Source: Aquiflexum balticum DSM 16537 (GTDB lineage Bacteria > Bacteroidota > Bacteroidia > Cytophagales > Cyclobacteriaceae). Taken from it: a DNA stretch of 64,000 nt. Position 1 is the first letter of the stretch; each line of letters opens with the position of its first letter. Location of the stretch: positions 2,060,001 through 2,124,000 of the forward strand of contig NZ_LT838813.1 in NCBI RefSeq assembly GCF_900176595.1. Direction: 5' to 3'. Under the pieces are notes generated by a model. That model was not told the origin of the DNA. It saw nothing but the letters and a program-made list of their open reading frames with translations, and searched no databases. Position numbers and translations under genes: made by a program. Shown here piece by piece: positions 20,132 to 28,981 of the stretch.

Positions 20132-20786
20132 TGGTTCCCGTCCTACGGATGAAATAGGAGACGAACATATTGGAACCTCACTTGAAACTCCCCTAAGAGA
20201 GGATGCATTTGAAATGGATGATGAGCTCAAAATTGAGTTGATTGAAAAGCATTTCAAGGAAATTATGCATATTCTGGGATTGGATCTTTCTGATGATAGT
20301 CTGAAAGGAACTCCCCATCGAGTAGCCAAAATGTACATAAAAGAGATTTTTAGCGGGCTGAATCCAAAAAATAAGCCCGTTGCTAAATTGTTTGAGAATA
20401 AATATAAATACAATGAAATGTTGGTAGAAAAAGACATTACTTTTTTTTCCAACTGTGAACACCACTTCGTTCCGATTTATGGCAAAGCACATGTTGCTTA
20501 CATTTCAAATGGCAGTGTTATTGGGCTTTCTAAAATCAACAGGATAGTACAATACTATGCCAAAAGACCTCAGGTTCAGGAAAGATTGACAATGCAGATT
20601 GGGAATGAATTGAAAGAGGCATTGGGAACAGATGATGTGGCTGTTGTAATTGATGCACACCATATGTGTGTTTCAACCAGAGGTGTGCAGGATGTCAATA
20701 GCTCTACAGTCACCTCATTTTACAGTGGCAAATTTGATAGAGATGACAATACCAAATCAGAATTCATGAAATATATCAGTTTATAA
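20091..20786 (+). CDS. folE: GTP cyclohydrolase I
   Basis: A 231-residue enzyme converting GTP to 7,8-dihydroneopterin triphosphate, the entry step of folate and other pterins. Zinc-binding Cys/His appear in NCEHHFVPIYGKAHVAYI and HHMCVSTRGVQD, with the KRPQVQERLT motif between them. The N-terminal 45 residues are acidic and not conserved. Two starts are possible: 20091, overlapping the PTPS-like gene by 41 bases, or an internal ATG at 20121, overlapping by 11. Either way the genes are translationally coupled. A hairpin terminator follows. Confidence 0.96.
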   Translation: MKQKEILLNTMGINGSRPTDEIGDEHIGTSLETPLREDAFEMDDELKIELIEKHFKEIMHILGLDLSDDSLKGTPHRVAKMYIKEIFSGLNPKNKPVAKLFENKYKYNEMLVEKDITFFSNCEHHFVPIYGKAHVAYISNGSVIGLSKINRIVQYYAKRPQVQERLTMQIGNELKEALGTDDVAVVIDAHHMCVSTRGVQDVNSSTVTSFYSGKFDRDDNTKSEFMKYISL

Positions 20787-20812
20787 AATACCGTTAAAAC
20801 TAAACCAATTTG

Positions 20813-20847
20813 AAGACCGGGGAGCAAACTCCGGTCTTTATATTTTA
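20813..20847 (+). terminator. Rho-independent terminator after folE
   Basis: aagaccgg (20813-20820) pairs with ccggtctt (20831-20838) around a short purine-rich loop, followed by a T-rich tract (ttatatttta). It ends the PTPS-folE transcript 27 bases after the stop. Confidence 0.8.
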
Positions 20848-20988
20848 TAGGATTTGGTATATATTTTTTGGGTTTTTATTTTTTTAATTCCATCGTTCAA
20901 AAAGCGCTATGATTTTTCAAATTCAAAGAATTTATGGATAGAATAAACATTTTTAATCCTATTTGATTATTAAGATAAATACCAAAAG

Positions 20989-21669
20989 ATGAAAAGTAAA
21001 AACATTGTAATCATTGGAGGAAACTCTGGAATTGGGAAGGTCATTTTGGAAAAACTCACTGAAATGGGGGCTAAGGTGTATAATTATTCCAGAAGCGGAG
21101 AAGGTGATCATAAATTGGACGTCGCTGAGGATTTTGATGGTATTCCAAATTTACCCGAGGTGATTGATGGATTGGTGTATTGTCCTGGTACTATCAATTT
21201 AAAACCATTTCACCGTTTTACAATTGAAGATTTTCAAAAAGATTACAATGTAAATGTGCTAGGTGCGGTTAGAGTTTTGCAGGCCTGTATGAAAGGTTTG
21301 AAAAAATCAGATTCTGCCGCTGTGGTGCTTTTCAGTACAGTAGCAGTAGGTATTGGATTGGGCTTCCACTCTTCCATTTCCAGTGCCAAAGGTGCTGTAG
21401 AGGGATTGGCAAAATCATTGGCGGCAGAATGGGCACCCAATAAAATCAGGGTCAATGTAGTAGCCCCTTCACTAACTGATACCCCATTAGCAAGTCAGCT
21501 GTTGGGTACCGAGGATAAAAAAGAAGCTTCCAATAAAAGACATCCATTGGGAAGATATGGTCAACCTGAGGATATTGCTTCGGCTGCTGTTTACCTCTTG
21601 TCAGATAACGCAAGTTGGATGACAGGTCAGGTTATGCACCTTGATGGGGGATTGTCCTCCTTAAGGTAA
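20989..21669 (+). CDS. SDR-family protein lacking the catalytic tyrosine
   Basis: A 226-residue SDR with an intact nucleotide-binding motif GGNSGIG (residues 9-15), a late NVVAPSLTDTP motif and the C-terminal WMTGQVMHLDGG. At the active site the Tyr-x-x-x-Lys motif reads Ile130-Ser-Ser-Ala-Lys134: the tyrosine codon position is ATT, while the lysine and an upstream serine (Ser116) remain. It may bind NAD(P) without normal SDR chemistry or use another acid such as His127. The gene follows folE on the same strand but beyond a terminator, so a pterin role (sepiapterin reductase-like) is only a guess. Confidence 0.85.
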   Translation: MKSKNIVIIGGNSGIGKVILEKLTEMGAKVYNYSRSGEGDHKLDVAEDFDGIPNLPEVIDGLVYCPGTINLKPFHRFTIEDFQKDYNVNVLGAVRVLQACMKGLKKSDSAAVVLFSTVAVGIGLGFHSSISSAKGAVEGLAKSLAAEWAPNKIRVNVVAPSLTDTPLASQLLGTEDKKEASNKRHPLGRYGQPEDIASAAVYLLSDNASWMTGQVMHLDGGLSSLR

Positions 21670-21749
21670 GAGCACATTTTTTTAAACAATTTGTTGAATT
21701 TAGTGTAGTAAAATATGGGTATTATCCCGAAGATTAAAGTACAAAGATT

Positions 21750-22013
21750 ATGAGGACTCCACCGGAATCATTTTTGATTTTCAGGGAAGAACTGGAAAAG
21801 GCCAGGCTTGAAAAGGAAAGGCTGAAAAAGGAATATGAAATTAAATTGGCCGATATGAACAGGGAATTGGCAAGATTGAAAGAACAAATCCAATCCCAAC
21901 AGGAACTAATAAAGACAACCTTGGATTATGCTATACGTCTAGAAGAAAATCTGGGTAGCTTCAAAGCTGAGGTCACCAATGGCCACCACTTAAAAAACCG
22001 TTCATTTCACTAA
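21750..22013 (+). CDS. Short coiled-coil protein of unknown function
   Basis: An 87-residue, highly charged protein. Residues 10-70 are a near-continuous heptad pattern rich in Glu, Lys and Leu, predicting one long coiled coil, and the C-terminal 15 residues are basic and His-containing. No signal or membrane segment. I do not recognise a family. It sits between the atypical SDR and another small unknown gene on the same strand, 16 bases apart from the latter, suggesting joint transcription. Confidence 0.65.
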   Translation: MRTPPESFLIFREELEKARLEKERLKKEYEIKLADMNRELARLKEQIQSQQELIKTTLDYAIRLEENLGSFKAEVTNGHHLKNRSFH

Positions 22014-22029
22014 ATAATTGATCAGCATC

Positions 22030-22473
22030 ATGAATATTACAGCCAATGCAATAGAAATCAATAATTTCGAACTGCTGTTTGAGGTTAGAGATGCTAGGGT
22101 TTATGCCAATCATAAAGCGGGTATGATAATTTGTGAACTCATGACAGATTATATTCCAATAGATGATTTTAAAGAGGTTTTTAAAGAAATCAGTCGAATT
22201 GTCGAAAACGGGAAATTTGAAAAATTCATTTTTGACAAAAGGTCATTAAGAGCATTTCACCAACCTACCATGGAATGGTACTTTTTGAATTGGAAAAACA
22301 AGATGTTGGAATTCGGTCTTTCCAAACACAGGAAAATACTTCCTGAGGAAAAATGGTTTGAAAAAATGGTGATGATTGCCAAAGATCAGATTATTAAAAA
22401 CAACCCTGACAATATCATTCACCTTTTGGATATCAAATACTGCGAATCTATAGAAGAAGCTATATTGGTATGA
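22030..22473 (+). CDS. Cytosolic protein of unknown function, STAS/SpoIIAA-like in outline
   Basis: A 147-residue protein starting MNITANAIEINNFELL. I chose the ATG at 22030 over an in-frame TTG at 22018. The order of strands and helices (FEVRDARVYANHKAGMIICELMTDYIPIDDFKEVFKEISRIVE.. FIFDKRSLRAF) resembles small SpoIIAA/STAS-like proteins of Bacteroidota, but no motif fixes the family. Its stop overlaps the ATG of the flavin reductase (ATGATG/TGA), so the two are translationally coupled. Confidence 0.7.
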   Translation: MNITANAIEINNFELLFEVRDARVYANHKAGMIICELMTDYIPIDDFKEVFKEISRIVENGKFEKFIFDKRSLRAFHQPTMEWYFLNWKNKMLEFGLSKHRKILPEEKWFEKMVMIAKDQIIKNNPDNIIHLLDIKYCESIEEAILV

Positions 22474-23102
22474 TGCAGCATTTTGATAAAGCCTCGATTT
22501 TAGAGGCTGAATCTTTTTTTAGAAGAGACTTCATCAATGGCCTCTCAGGTTATAAAAGTCTCAACCTCATTGGTACAAAAAGTAAATCAGGCGTATCCAA
22601 CCTTTCTCCATTTTCACAGGTTTTTCACATAGGGGCCACACCCCCTTTGGTGGGAGTTCTTTTCAGGCCAAATACTGTTCCCAGGCATACACTGGAAAAC
22701 ATCCTTGAAACTGGATTTTTCACACTCAATCATGTCACATCGGATTTTTATAAAGATGCGCATCAGACTGCAGCAAGATATGAAGGGTCTGAATTTGATG
22801 CTACAGGATTGAAAGAATTTTATCTTGAAGGGTTTTATGCTCCTTTTGTTTCATTAAGTCCATTGCAGGTGGGTTGCCAATTGGTAGAAACCCAGACCCT
22901 TCAAGTAAATGGTACAGTAATGGTCATTGGGTCTATTGAACATATCAGAATAGATGAAAAAGGACTTCGGGAAGATGGATCTTTGGATTTAAATGCTTTG
23001 GGTACAGTTACGGTCTCAGGTTTGGACGAATACCATATTGGTAAGAGATTGTCCAAATTAAGCTATCCCAAGCCGGGAAAGGATTTAGAAGAGATTCTTT
23101 AG
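22470..23102 (+). CDS. Flavin reductase family protein (FMN-binding split barrel)
   Basis: A 210-residue protein of the flavin reductase-like domain family. It has NLIGTKSKSGVSNLSPFSQVFHIGATPPLVGV, the strand-turn that holds the FMN phosphate, RPNTVPRHTLENI, and FTLNHVTS followed by the second barrel half. Members reduce free FMN/FAD with NAD(P)H or act as flavoproteins of unknown partner. The start overlaps the previous gene by 4 bases. Substrate and partner oxygenase are not evident here. Confidence 0.9.
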   Translation: MMQHFDKASILEAESFFRRDFINGLSGYKSLNLIGTKSKSGVSNLSPFSQVFHIGATPPLVGVLFRPNTVPRHTLENILETGFFTLNHVTSDFYKDAHQTAARYEGSEFDATGLKEFYLEGFYAPFVSLSPLQVGCQLVETQTLQVNGTVMVIGSIEHIRIDEKGLREDGSLDLNALGTVTVSGLDEYHIGKRLSKLSYPKPGKDLEEIL

Positions 23103-23232
23103 ACGGCAGATTCAATTAATTTTTTGGTAAATGCTGCGGCTAACCCATCTTCGGTCGTTGGTCTTCTATTTCCTTGCCTCTGGCATGATTGCTTAATGGC
23201 AAAAAAATTTTAACCATGTTCAAAAATTTAAT

Positions 23233-24240
23233 ATGAACCTTTTAGAACTGACCCCTTCTGGTTTATACTGCCCCCAAGCAGATATTTTTATCGATCCATG
23301 GAGGCCGGTTGAAAAGGCCATCATTACCCACGCACATGCTGACCATTCCCGGTATGGGATGAAGCATTACCTCGCCCATCACCATTCCGCTGAAGTGATG
23401 AAACTCCGACTTGGCCAGGATATTTCCTTGGAAACTTTAGACTACAATGAGCCAATTCTTATTAATGGTGTAAAAATCTCGCTTCACCCTGCAGGCCATA
23501 TTCCAGGATCTTCCCAGATCAGATTAGAGCTCAAAGGAAAAACAGTTGTAGTCAGCGGGGATTATAAGGTGGAAGATGATGGACTTTCCGCACCATTTGA
23601 AGCAGTGAAATGCCAGGAGTTTGTGTCAGAATGTACCTTTGGCTTGCCCATCTATAAATGGCAGGCCCAGAAGGAGATTTTCGATAGCCTGAACAATTGG
23701 TGGAGATCTAATGCTGAAAAGGGCCTCAATTCTGTTGTTTTCGCTTATTCTTTAGGTAAAGCTCAACGCATCATCAATCATCTTGATTATTCCATTGGGG
23801 AGGTTTTTGCCCATGGTGCCATATGGAATACCAACCAAGCTTTGATGGCCAGTGGGGTAAAAGTCATTGATATACCCAAGGTAACACAGGAAGTGCCCAA
23901 AAGCAGGTTTAAAGGCGCTTTGATCATTGCCCCACCATCTGCAATGGGAAGTCCTTGGATGAAGAAGTTTTCACCTTACCGTACAGGAATCTGCTCAGGT
24001 TGGATGAATATCCGTGGAGCAAGACGCCGCCGTGCTGCCGATGCCGGATTTGTACTCTCTGACCATGCAGATTGGGAGGGGCTGATTTCTGCCATCAAGG
24101 CAACCGATGCAGAGAAAGTTTACCTCACCCATGGAAGCACCGCAGTTTTTGGAAGGTATTTGGAAGAAGTAGAAAAAATCCAGGCAGTGGAATTGGAGAC
24201 ACTTTTTGAAGGAGAGAATGGGAGTGAAACGGGGGATTGA
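23233..24240 (+). CDS. Ligase-associated DNA exonuclease, metallo-beta-lactamase fold
   Basis: A 335-residue MBL-fold nuclease with the metal motif THAHADHSRYG (about 34-44), a second His in HPAGHIPGSSQI, the Asp in VVSGDYKVEDDG and the beta-CASP-like C-terminal part with LSDHADWEGL and VYLTHGS. It matches the exonuclease usually encoded next to an ATP-dependent DNA ligase, a Lhr-like helicase and a phosphoesterase in a putative repair cluster. None of those partners follows here: the downstream DNA is a repeat element and a phosphotriesterase gene, so in this genome the exonuclease appears to stand alone. Confidence 0.9.
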   Translation: MNLLELTPSGLYCPQADIFIDPWRPVEKAIITHAHADHSRYGMKHYLAHHHSAEVMKLRLGQDISLETLDYNEPILINGVKISLHPAGHIPGSSQIRLELKGKTVVVSGDYKVEDDGLSAPFEAVKCQEFVSECTFGLPIYKWQAQKEIFDSLNNWWRSNAEKGLNSVVFAYSLGKAQRIINHLDYSIGEVFAHGAIWNTNQALMASGVKVIDIPKVTQEVPKSRFKGALIIAPPSAMGSPWMKKFSPYRTGICSGWMNIRGARRRRAADAGFVLSDHADWEGLISAIKATDAEKVYLTHGSTAVFGRYLEEVEKIQAVELETLFEGENGSETGD

Positions 24241-24317
24241 TATCCCTTAAAAAATGGTCTTTTCAAGATTCTTTTATAAATGTAGATATATCAAGTTTTG
24301 ATAAAGATTTTTATTCC

Positions 24318-24462
24318 GTCCCTTTAGGGACAAGAAATTGGTAACATTATAATCCGGAAATGAACCTCCCGTGCCTTTAGGTACGGAATATATTTTGTAC
24401 CTAAAGGCACAAAAATCAATCATTAATGGTTTTTTCTACCCATATATTGTCCCTAAAGGGAC
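24318..24462. repeat. Nested inverted-repeat element (REP-like)
   Basis: Four related 14-base words occur in a nested arrangement: gtccctttagggac at 24318-24331, gtgcctttaggtac at 24371-24384, gtacctaaaggcac at 24397-24410, and gtccctaaagggac at 24449-24462. The outer pair and the inner pair are each exact reverse complements. The inner pair is 12 bases apart. The layout resembles REP/RAYT-type palindromic elements. No transposase lies beside it. The element fills most of the 317-base gap between the exonuclease and the phosphotriesterase gene. Confidence 0.85.
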
Positions 24463-24557
24463 TTGGAGAAATAGATATGCCTTACTTTTGATAATTTAAA
24501 TTAACAAAACAGGAAAAATTATCCTTAATTTTATTATCCACCTCCAAAGAGTTAGAT

Positions 24558-25547
24558 ATGAAAAGGAACATAATCCCCTTCTTGGTAATTTTTATCATTT
24601 TTTCATGTATTGACCAAAAGTCCACCTATATCCAAACTGTCTCCGGAAAAATCAGTGCAGATCAAATGGGCTTGACCTTGATTCATGAACATATTTTGGT
24701 AGACTTTATAGGCGCAGATTCCACAGGCTATCACCGTTGGGATAAGGATTCTGTTATTCAGAGGGTACTCCCATTTTTGGAGGAATTAAAAGTCAGGGGA
24801 GTCAAAACCATAGTCGAATGTACCCCTTCTTATTTGGGGAAAGATCCTGTTTTATTGAATAAACTTACAGAATTGACCGGAATCCGTTTTTTGACCAATA
24901 CGGGTTACTACGGAGCGGTGGGAACTAAATATTTGCCGGAACATGCTTTAGATGAATCTGCAGTACAATTGGCCAATCGTTGGATAAAGGAATTCAGAGA
25001 GGGAATAGAAACCACTGGGATCAAGCCCGGATTTATAAAAATTTCCGTCAATGAAGGAGCTATACTTTCTGACATGGACAAAAAGCTCGTTCAGGCCGCA
25101 GCCATCACACATTTGGAGACAGGACTTCTCATTGTTTCCCATACAGGAACTTGGAAAACCGCAAAAGCTGAAATTGATGTTTTAAAGGAGTCAGGAGTAG
25201 ATGTCTCGAATTTTGTTTGGGTGCATGCACAGACAGAAAAAGATTTTAACAACTATAAGAAAGCTGCTGAATCAGGTGTTTGGATCAGTTTGGATGGAAT
25301 TGCCTGGGATGTGCCTGGGCATCTTGATAGGATTGTCTTTTGTAAGGAAAATCAAATCTTGGACAGGGTGCTTCTTTCCCACGATGCAGGTTGGTACAGC
25401 CCCGGGGAGCCAGGTGGAGGAAATATTGTAGGTTATACAGATTTATTTGATGAGTTGATTCCCTTAATGAAAGAAAAAGGATTTACTCAAAAGGAATTGG
25501 ACCTGATGCTCATAGAAAATCCGGCCAAGGCCTTTTCGATCGAGTAA
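24558..25547 (+). CDS. Phosphotriesterase-related lipoprotein
   Basis: A 329-residue member of the phosphotriesterase (PHP/parathion hydrolase) amidohydrolase family. Metal ligands are visible: HEH (about 46-48), Lys in FIKISVNEG (carbamylated in relatives), His in SHTGTW, His in WVHAQTE, and Asp in LLSHDAGW. A lipobox ends at Cys17 (FIIFSC), so it is probably a lipoprotein on the periplasmic side or surface. The family includes lactonases, phosphotriesterases and enzymes of unknown substrate; the natural substrate here cannot be inferred. It stands alone between the repeat element and an AT-rich accessory patch. Confidence 0.92.
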   Translation: MKRNIIPFLVIFIIFSCIDQKSTYIQTVSGKISADQMGLTLIHEHILVDFIGADSTGYHRWDKDSVIQRVLPFLEELKVRGVKTIVECTPSYLGKDPVLLNKLTELTGIRFLTNTGYYGAVGTKYLPEHALDESAVQLANRWIKEFREGIETTGIKPGFIKISVNEGAILSDMDKKLVQAAAITHLETGLLIVSHTGTWKTAKAEIDVLKESGVDVSNFVWVHAQTEKDFNNYKKAAESGVWISLDGIAWDVPGHLDRIVFCKENQILDRVLLSHDAGWYSPGEPGGGNIVGYTDLFDELIPLMKEKGFTQKELDLMLIENPAKAFSIE

Positions 25548-25689
25548 CCACATCATTCTGCCATCGATCCAATCCCTCCCATTTGGAAAGAGTATCTATG
25601 TGGTGGGGTGAGTAATAAATAACTTGTTCAAAGGAATGGTGGTTTGATGGCTTTTATGATCCTATAATGGGGAATGTAGACTTAAATAT

Positions 25690-26001
25690 GTGGTAAAGAA
25701 AGAGAGGGGTTTAGGGAAAAAGACCGTTGGGAACTTACAACGGAAATATTTAGATTTGGGAATGTTAAAAGAAACATCACATAAAGTCCTTTCTGCTCTC
25801 TTCAACCAATCATATAAAGGAAGAACTCTTGAATACCTTTTCAATCAAGTAATCAATATCCGTTGGATCCTTCATCAGATGGGGATGAATGAATCAACTG
25901 TCCGGGCGCTGCGCAAACAGTTCAATGACAGTGGATCCATCAGCGTGGAAAAAATGAGGGAGGTGCTGCAGCTGGCTGGGTATAAGAAAGTCAAGAATTA
26001 G
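25690..26001 (+). CDS. Small basic protein of unknown function
   Basis: A 103-residue, lysine-rich, mostly helical protein. The frame opens with a GTG at 25690; an ATG at 25762 (MLKETSHKV) would give 79 residues and is a possible alternative start. The end (STVRALRKQFNDSGSISVEKMREVLQLAGYK) looks like a helix-turn-helix-like pair of helices, but I cannot assign a family. It precedes an AT-rich membrane protein gene by 15 bases, and a G-rich run (26002-26011) in the gap could serve as a ribosome-binding site for that gene. Confidence 0.5.
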   Translation: MVKKERGLGKKTVGNLQRKYLDLGMLKETSHKVLSALFNQSYKGRTLEYLFNQVINIRWILHQMGMNESTVRALRKQFNDSGSISVEKMREVLQLAGYKKVKN

Positions 26002-26016
26002 AGGGGGGGGTAATCA

Positions 26017-26802
26017 ATGGAAAAATTTTTAAAAAGTTACTCTAAAGTTGTTCCGTTAATTATTTTTGCACTCTATGCAATAGCATATACATTTTTTAAA
26101 TTTTACTATAGAGAATTTGGAATTTCAATTGAACAATATATTTCATTGTCGGATTTTATCTTTTTCTCAATTTCCATATTACTTGATTTATTGAAAATAC
26201 TTTTTATTCTTGATATCATAATATATTTACTTTACAAAGAGGTAACAATAAATTTTGTTTTAAAACCAATTATCAAAAAAAAATTATTAAGGTCTAAACC
26301 AGACAAAGTTTACCTAAGATTTATTAGAATGACCCATAGCAAAGAGATTTTTTTAATATTTCATTCAATAACTACACTTATAATCATCTTTTTAGTATTG
26401 TTAAGTATGGAAAAAATGCCTGAGGGCTCTGATTTAAGATTTTTAGCTCTTCCAATTGTAGCTATAAAATTTTTTTGGATTATCAACCCTGAAATCAAAT
26501 CTGTAAATGAAAATCATTTAATTTTTCCATCATTCTTATTTATTGTTTTTATGTTTTTTTCACTTTCACGCATTGCATTATATGAAGCTAAATTTGTTAA
26601 AGAGGGAAAAAGTACCAGAAACATTACTATTCAAACAAATGAAAAAAGAGAAATAGGCACATATCACAGAGACTTTTCTTTCATTGGAGAAACATCAAAC
26701 TATATATTTTTCTACAACAACTCCACAGGAGAATCATTGGCGTTTAATAAAGGTGACATTTCATTAATCAAAACGAGATCTTTATATCATAAGAGCAAGT
26801 AA
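26017..26802 (+). CDS. AT-rich integral membrane protein of unknown function
   Basis: A 261-residue protein with about four hydrophobic segments (near residues 14-30, 45-75, 110-130 and 165-187) and a C-terminal soluble domain of about 60 residues (TIQTNEKREIGTYHRDFSFIGETSNYIFFYN). Its base composition is clearly more AT-rich than neighbouring genes, with a strong bias to AAA, ATT and TTT codons, suggesting recent acquisition. No family recognised. It is followed by a 650-base spacer. Confidence 0.7.
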   Translation: MEKFLKSYSKVVPLIIFALYAIAYTFFKFYYREFGISIEQYISLSDFIFFSISILLDLLKILFILDIIIYLLYKEVTINFVLKPIIKKKLLRSKPDKVYLRFIRMTHSKEIFLIFHSITTLIIIFLVLLSMEKMPEGSDLRFLALPIVAIKFFWIINPEIKSVNENHLIFPSFLFIVFMFFSLSRIALYEAKFVKEGKSTRNITIQTNEKREIGTYHRDFSFIGETSNYIFFYNNSTGESLAFNKGDISLIKTRSLYHKSK

Positions 26803-27451
26803 CATTCACAATGCTTCAAACAATCTGGCAATTTTGGGATAGGATTGTTGCAGTGAAAAAATAATCAATCAAATTAATTTTTCAGGTGCGCCGGACGAAA
26901 GGACGGTTTTTGGGTACCAAAAATACCCGGATACGAATAACGCACATGAAAATATACTGCTTCGGACAGAAGTGGACCGCCTAATTAATAAGTAGTTATC
27001 TGTCGTGATCAAATAGCCTACCATCTGACACTCTCTTCCGCTCGGGTCTCGGCGTTCACTTTCAGATTTGGATTGGACACTTTCTCAAACGAACTGCAAA
27101 CGAAAATTATGCCCTTCGCATTTTCTTTAATCAAGTTCTACGGACTGAATGTTTGGAAGTTTTTTGAGTGCTCTTACTTTGTTTCTTATCTTCATGCTTC
27201 CAACTCAGTTTCCTAGCCACTTTATAGTTCACAAATAATAATTCTTGTAAATCCCCAATCTATCCTGTTCAAATTATATTCTTCCAATTTTAAAATCCAC
27301 CGCGCATTCGCTCCTTTGGTGTAGCGGACAATTTCTACCAATCTGGCTGACAGAAGAGTCCTTCCATTCCCTTTCTCCCACCTGCAAAATAATCTTCTGA
27401 AAATTTTCCGATAACTTTTTTTCAATCTCATTGCCCTGTGTACCTTTGCGC
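26803..27451. other. Long non-coding spacer with hairpins before guaA
   Basis: About 650 bases without a supportable gene. A hairpin (gggta / taccc, 26912-26916 and 26924-26928) follows a GC-rich patch (gcgccggacgaaaggacgg) unlike the AT-rich surroundings. An imperfect inverted repeat ataac / gttat lies at 26937-26941 and 26995-26999. Short frames on both strands here have no protein-like composition. This may be decayed mobile DNA next to the AT-rich gene. Confidence 0.5.
27441..27448 (+). promoter_or_regulatory. -7 box immediately before guaA
   Basis: tacctttg fits TAnnTTTG and ends 3 bases before the guaA ATG at 27452. As with the GNAT-nitrilase gene, this predicts a leaderless or nearly leaderless transcript. 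No -33 box is evident. Confidence 0.35.
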
Positions 27452-28981
27452 ATGGCAGAACAAATCCTCATTCTTGACTTCGGTTCCCAATATACACAAC
27501 TCATCGCCCGAAGGGTTAGGGAACTCAACGTATATTGCGAAATCCATCCATTCAATAAAATCCCCGAAATTACCTCAGATATCAAAGGGATTATCTTATC
27601 CGGTAGCCCCTGTTCTGTTAGGGATGAAGGTTCCCCTGATCTGGATCTCGATGTGCTACGGGGAAAATTACCGATTTTGGGTGTGTGTTATGGTTCGCAG
27701 CTTTTAGCCCATAAATATGGGGGAGAAGTTCTGCCCTCTGAAATCAGAGAATATGGCCGCGCCAATCTCGATCATATTGATTTGCATTTCGATCTTTTGA
27801 AGGAAATGACCCATGGTTCTCAGGTATGGATGTCCCACGGAGATACGATCAAAGAACTTCCCGAGGGTTTTGATGTGATTGCCAGCACTTCCTCGGTCAG
27901 GGTAGCGGCATTTAAAATTCAGGGTGAAGAAACATATGGTATCCAATTCCATCCCGAAGTAACGCATTCCACTGAAGGTAAGAATTTGCTTAGAAATTTT
28001 GTGGTTCAAATCTGTGATTGTTCTCAGGATTGGACATCAGATGTATTTATCGATGCTACCATAGCTGATCTAAAAGCAAAAATAGGTAATGATAAAGTGG
28101 TGATGGGTCTTTCCGGAGGTGTAGATTCATCGGTGGCTGCTACTTTGATCCATAGGGCTATCGGTGAAAATCTTACCTGTGTTTTTGTTGATAATGGGCT
28201 TTTGAGGAAAAATGAATACGAAGAGGTTTTGGAATCTTATAAAACCCTTGGTTTGAATGTTATTGGAGTAGATTCCAAGCAACGCTTTTATGACGCCTTG
28301 GCAGGAATATCTGATCCGGAATTAAAGAGGAAAGCTATTGGGAAAGCTTTTATTGAAGTGTTTGATGATGAAGCGCATAAAATTGAAGGGGTAAAATGGC
28401 TTGGTCAGGGCACAATTTATCCTGATGTCATTGAATCGGTTTCTGTCAAAGGACCATCAGCCACGATCAAGTCCCATCACAATGTGGGCGGATTGCCGGA
28501 TTTTATGAAACTCTCTGTGGTTGAACCCTTGAACACCTTGTTCAAAGACGAAGTAAGGGAAGTCGGGAGAGCCTTGGACATTCCGGAAGCCATTATCGGG
28601 AGACATCCATTTCCCGGACCAGGTTTGGCAATAAGGATTTTAGGAGACATTACCGCTGAGAAAGTAAAGACGCTACAGGAAGTTGACTGGATTTTTATCA
28701 AGGGGCTAAAAGACCATGGATTATATGATCAGGTATGGCAAGCAGGGGCAATTTTGCTACCGATCCAATCGGTAGGAGTCATGGGTGATGAAAGAACGTA
28801 TGAAAAAGTAGTAGCACTCAGAGCAGTGGGTTCTGTAGATGGGATGACCGCAGATTGGATTCATTTGCCGTATGAATTTCTTGGCAAAATGTCGAATGAA
28901 ATCATCAATAGAGTCAAAGGTGTCAACAGGGTAGTTTATGATATTTCTTCCAAACCACCAGCTACAATTGAGTGGGAATAA
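27452..28981 (+). CDS. guaA: GMP synthase (glutamine-hydrolysing)
   Basis: A 509-residue enzyme converting XMP to GMP. The N-terminal glutamine amidotransferase domain has the catalytic Cys in [12 protein letters not shown] and the His/Glu pair in QFHPEVTH. It is followed by the ATP-pyrophosphatase domain with [10 protein letters not shown] and the C-terminal dimerisation domain (RPPATIEWE-like ending, here [11 protein letters not shown]). I used the ATG at 27452 ([14 protein letters not shown]), the normal start for the family; an upstream TTG in frame at 27431 would lie before the putative promoter box. It is a single gene with long spacers on both sides. Confidence 0.98.
   Translation: MAEQILILDFGSQYTQLIARRVRELNVYCEIHPFNKIPEITSDIKGIILSGSPCSVRDEGSPDLDLDVLRGKLPILGVCYGSQLLAHKYGGEVLPSEIREYGRANLDHIDLHFDLLKEMTHGSQVWMSHGDTIKELPEGFDVIASTSSVRVAAFKIQGEETYGIQFHPEVTHSTEGKNLLRNFVVQICDCSQDWTSDVFIDATIADLKAKIGNDKVVMGLSGGVDSSVAATLIHRAIGENLTCVFVDNGLLRKNEYEEVLESYKTLGLNVIGVDSKQRFYDALAGISDPELKRKAIGKAFIEVFDDEAHKIEGVKWLGQGTIYPDVIESVSVKGPSATIKSHHNVGGLPDFMKLSVVEPLNTLFKDEVREVGRALDIPEAIIGRHPFPGPGLAIRILGDITAEKVKTLQEVDWIFIKGLKDHGLYDQVWQAGAILLPIQSVGVMGDERTYEKVVALRAVGSVDGMTADWIHLPYEFLGKMSNEIINRVKGVNRVVYDISSKPPATIEWE

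Noticed and set aside
26885-26910. gtgcgcc start resembling the 5' end of a group II intron
   Set aside because: No domain V hairpin or reverse transcriptase was found downstream, so the match is too short to mean anything.
26937-26999. Possible integron attC-like site (ataac ... gttat with a central hairpin)
   Set aside because: The arms do not fit the RYYYAAC and GTTRRRY consensus, and no integrase or cassette array is present.
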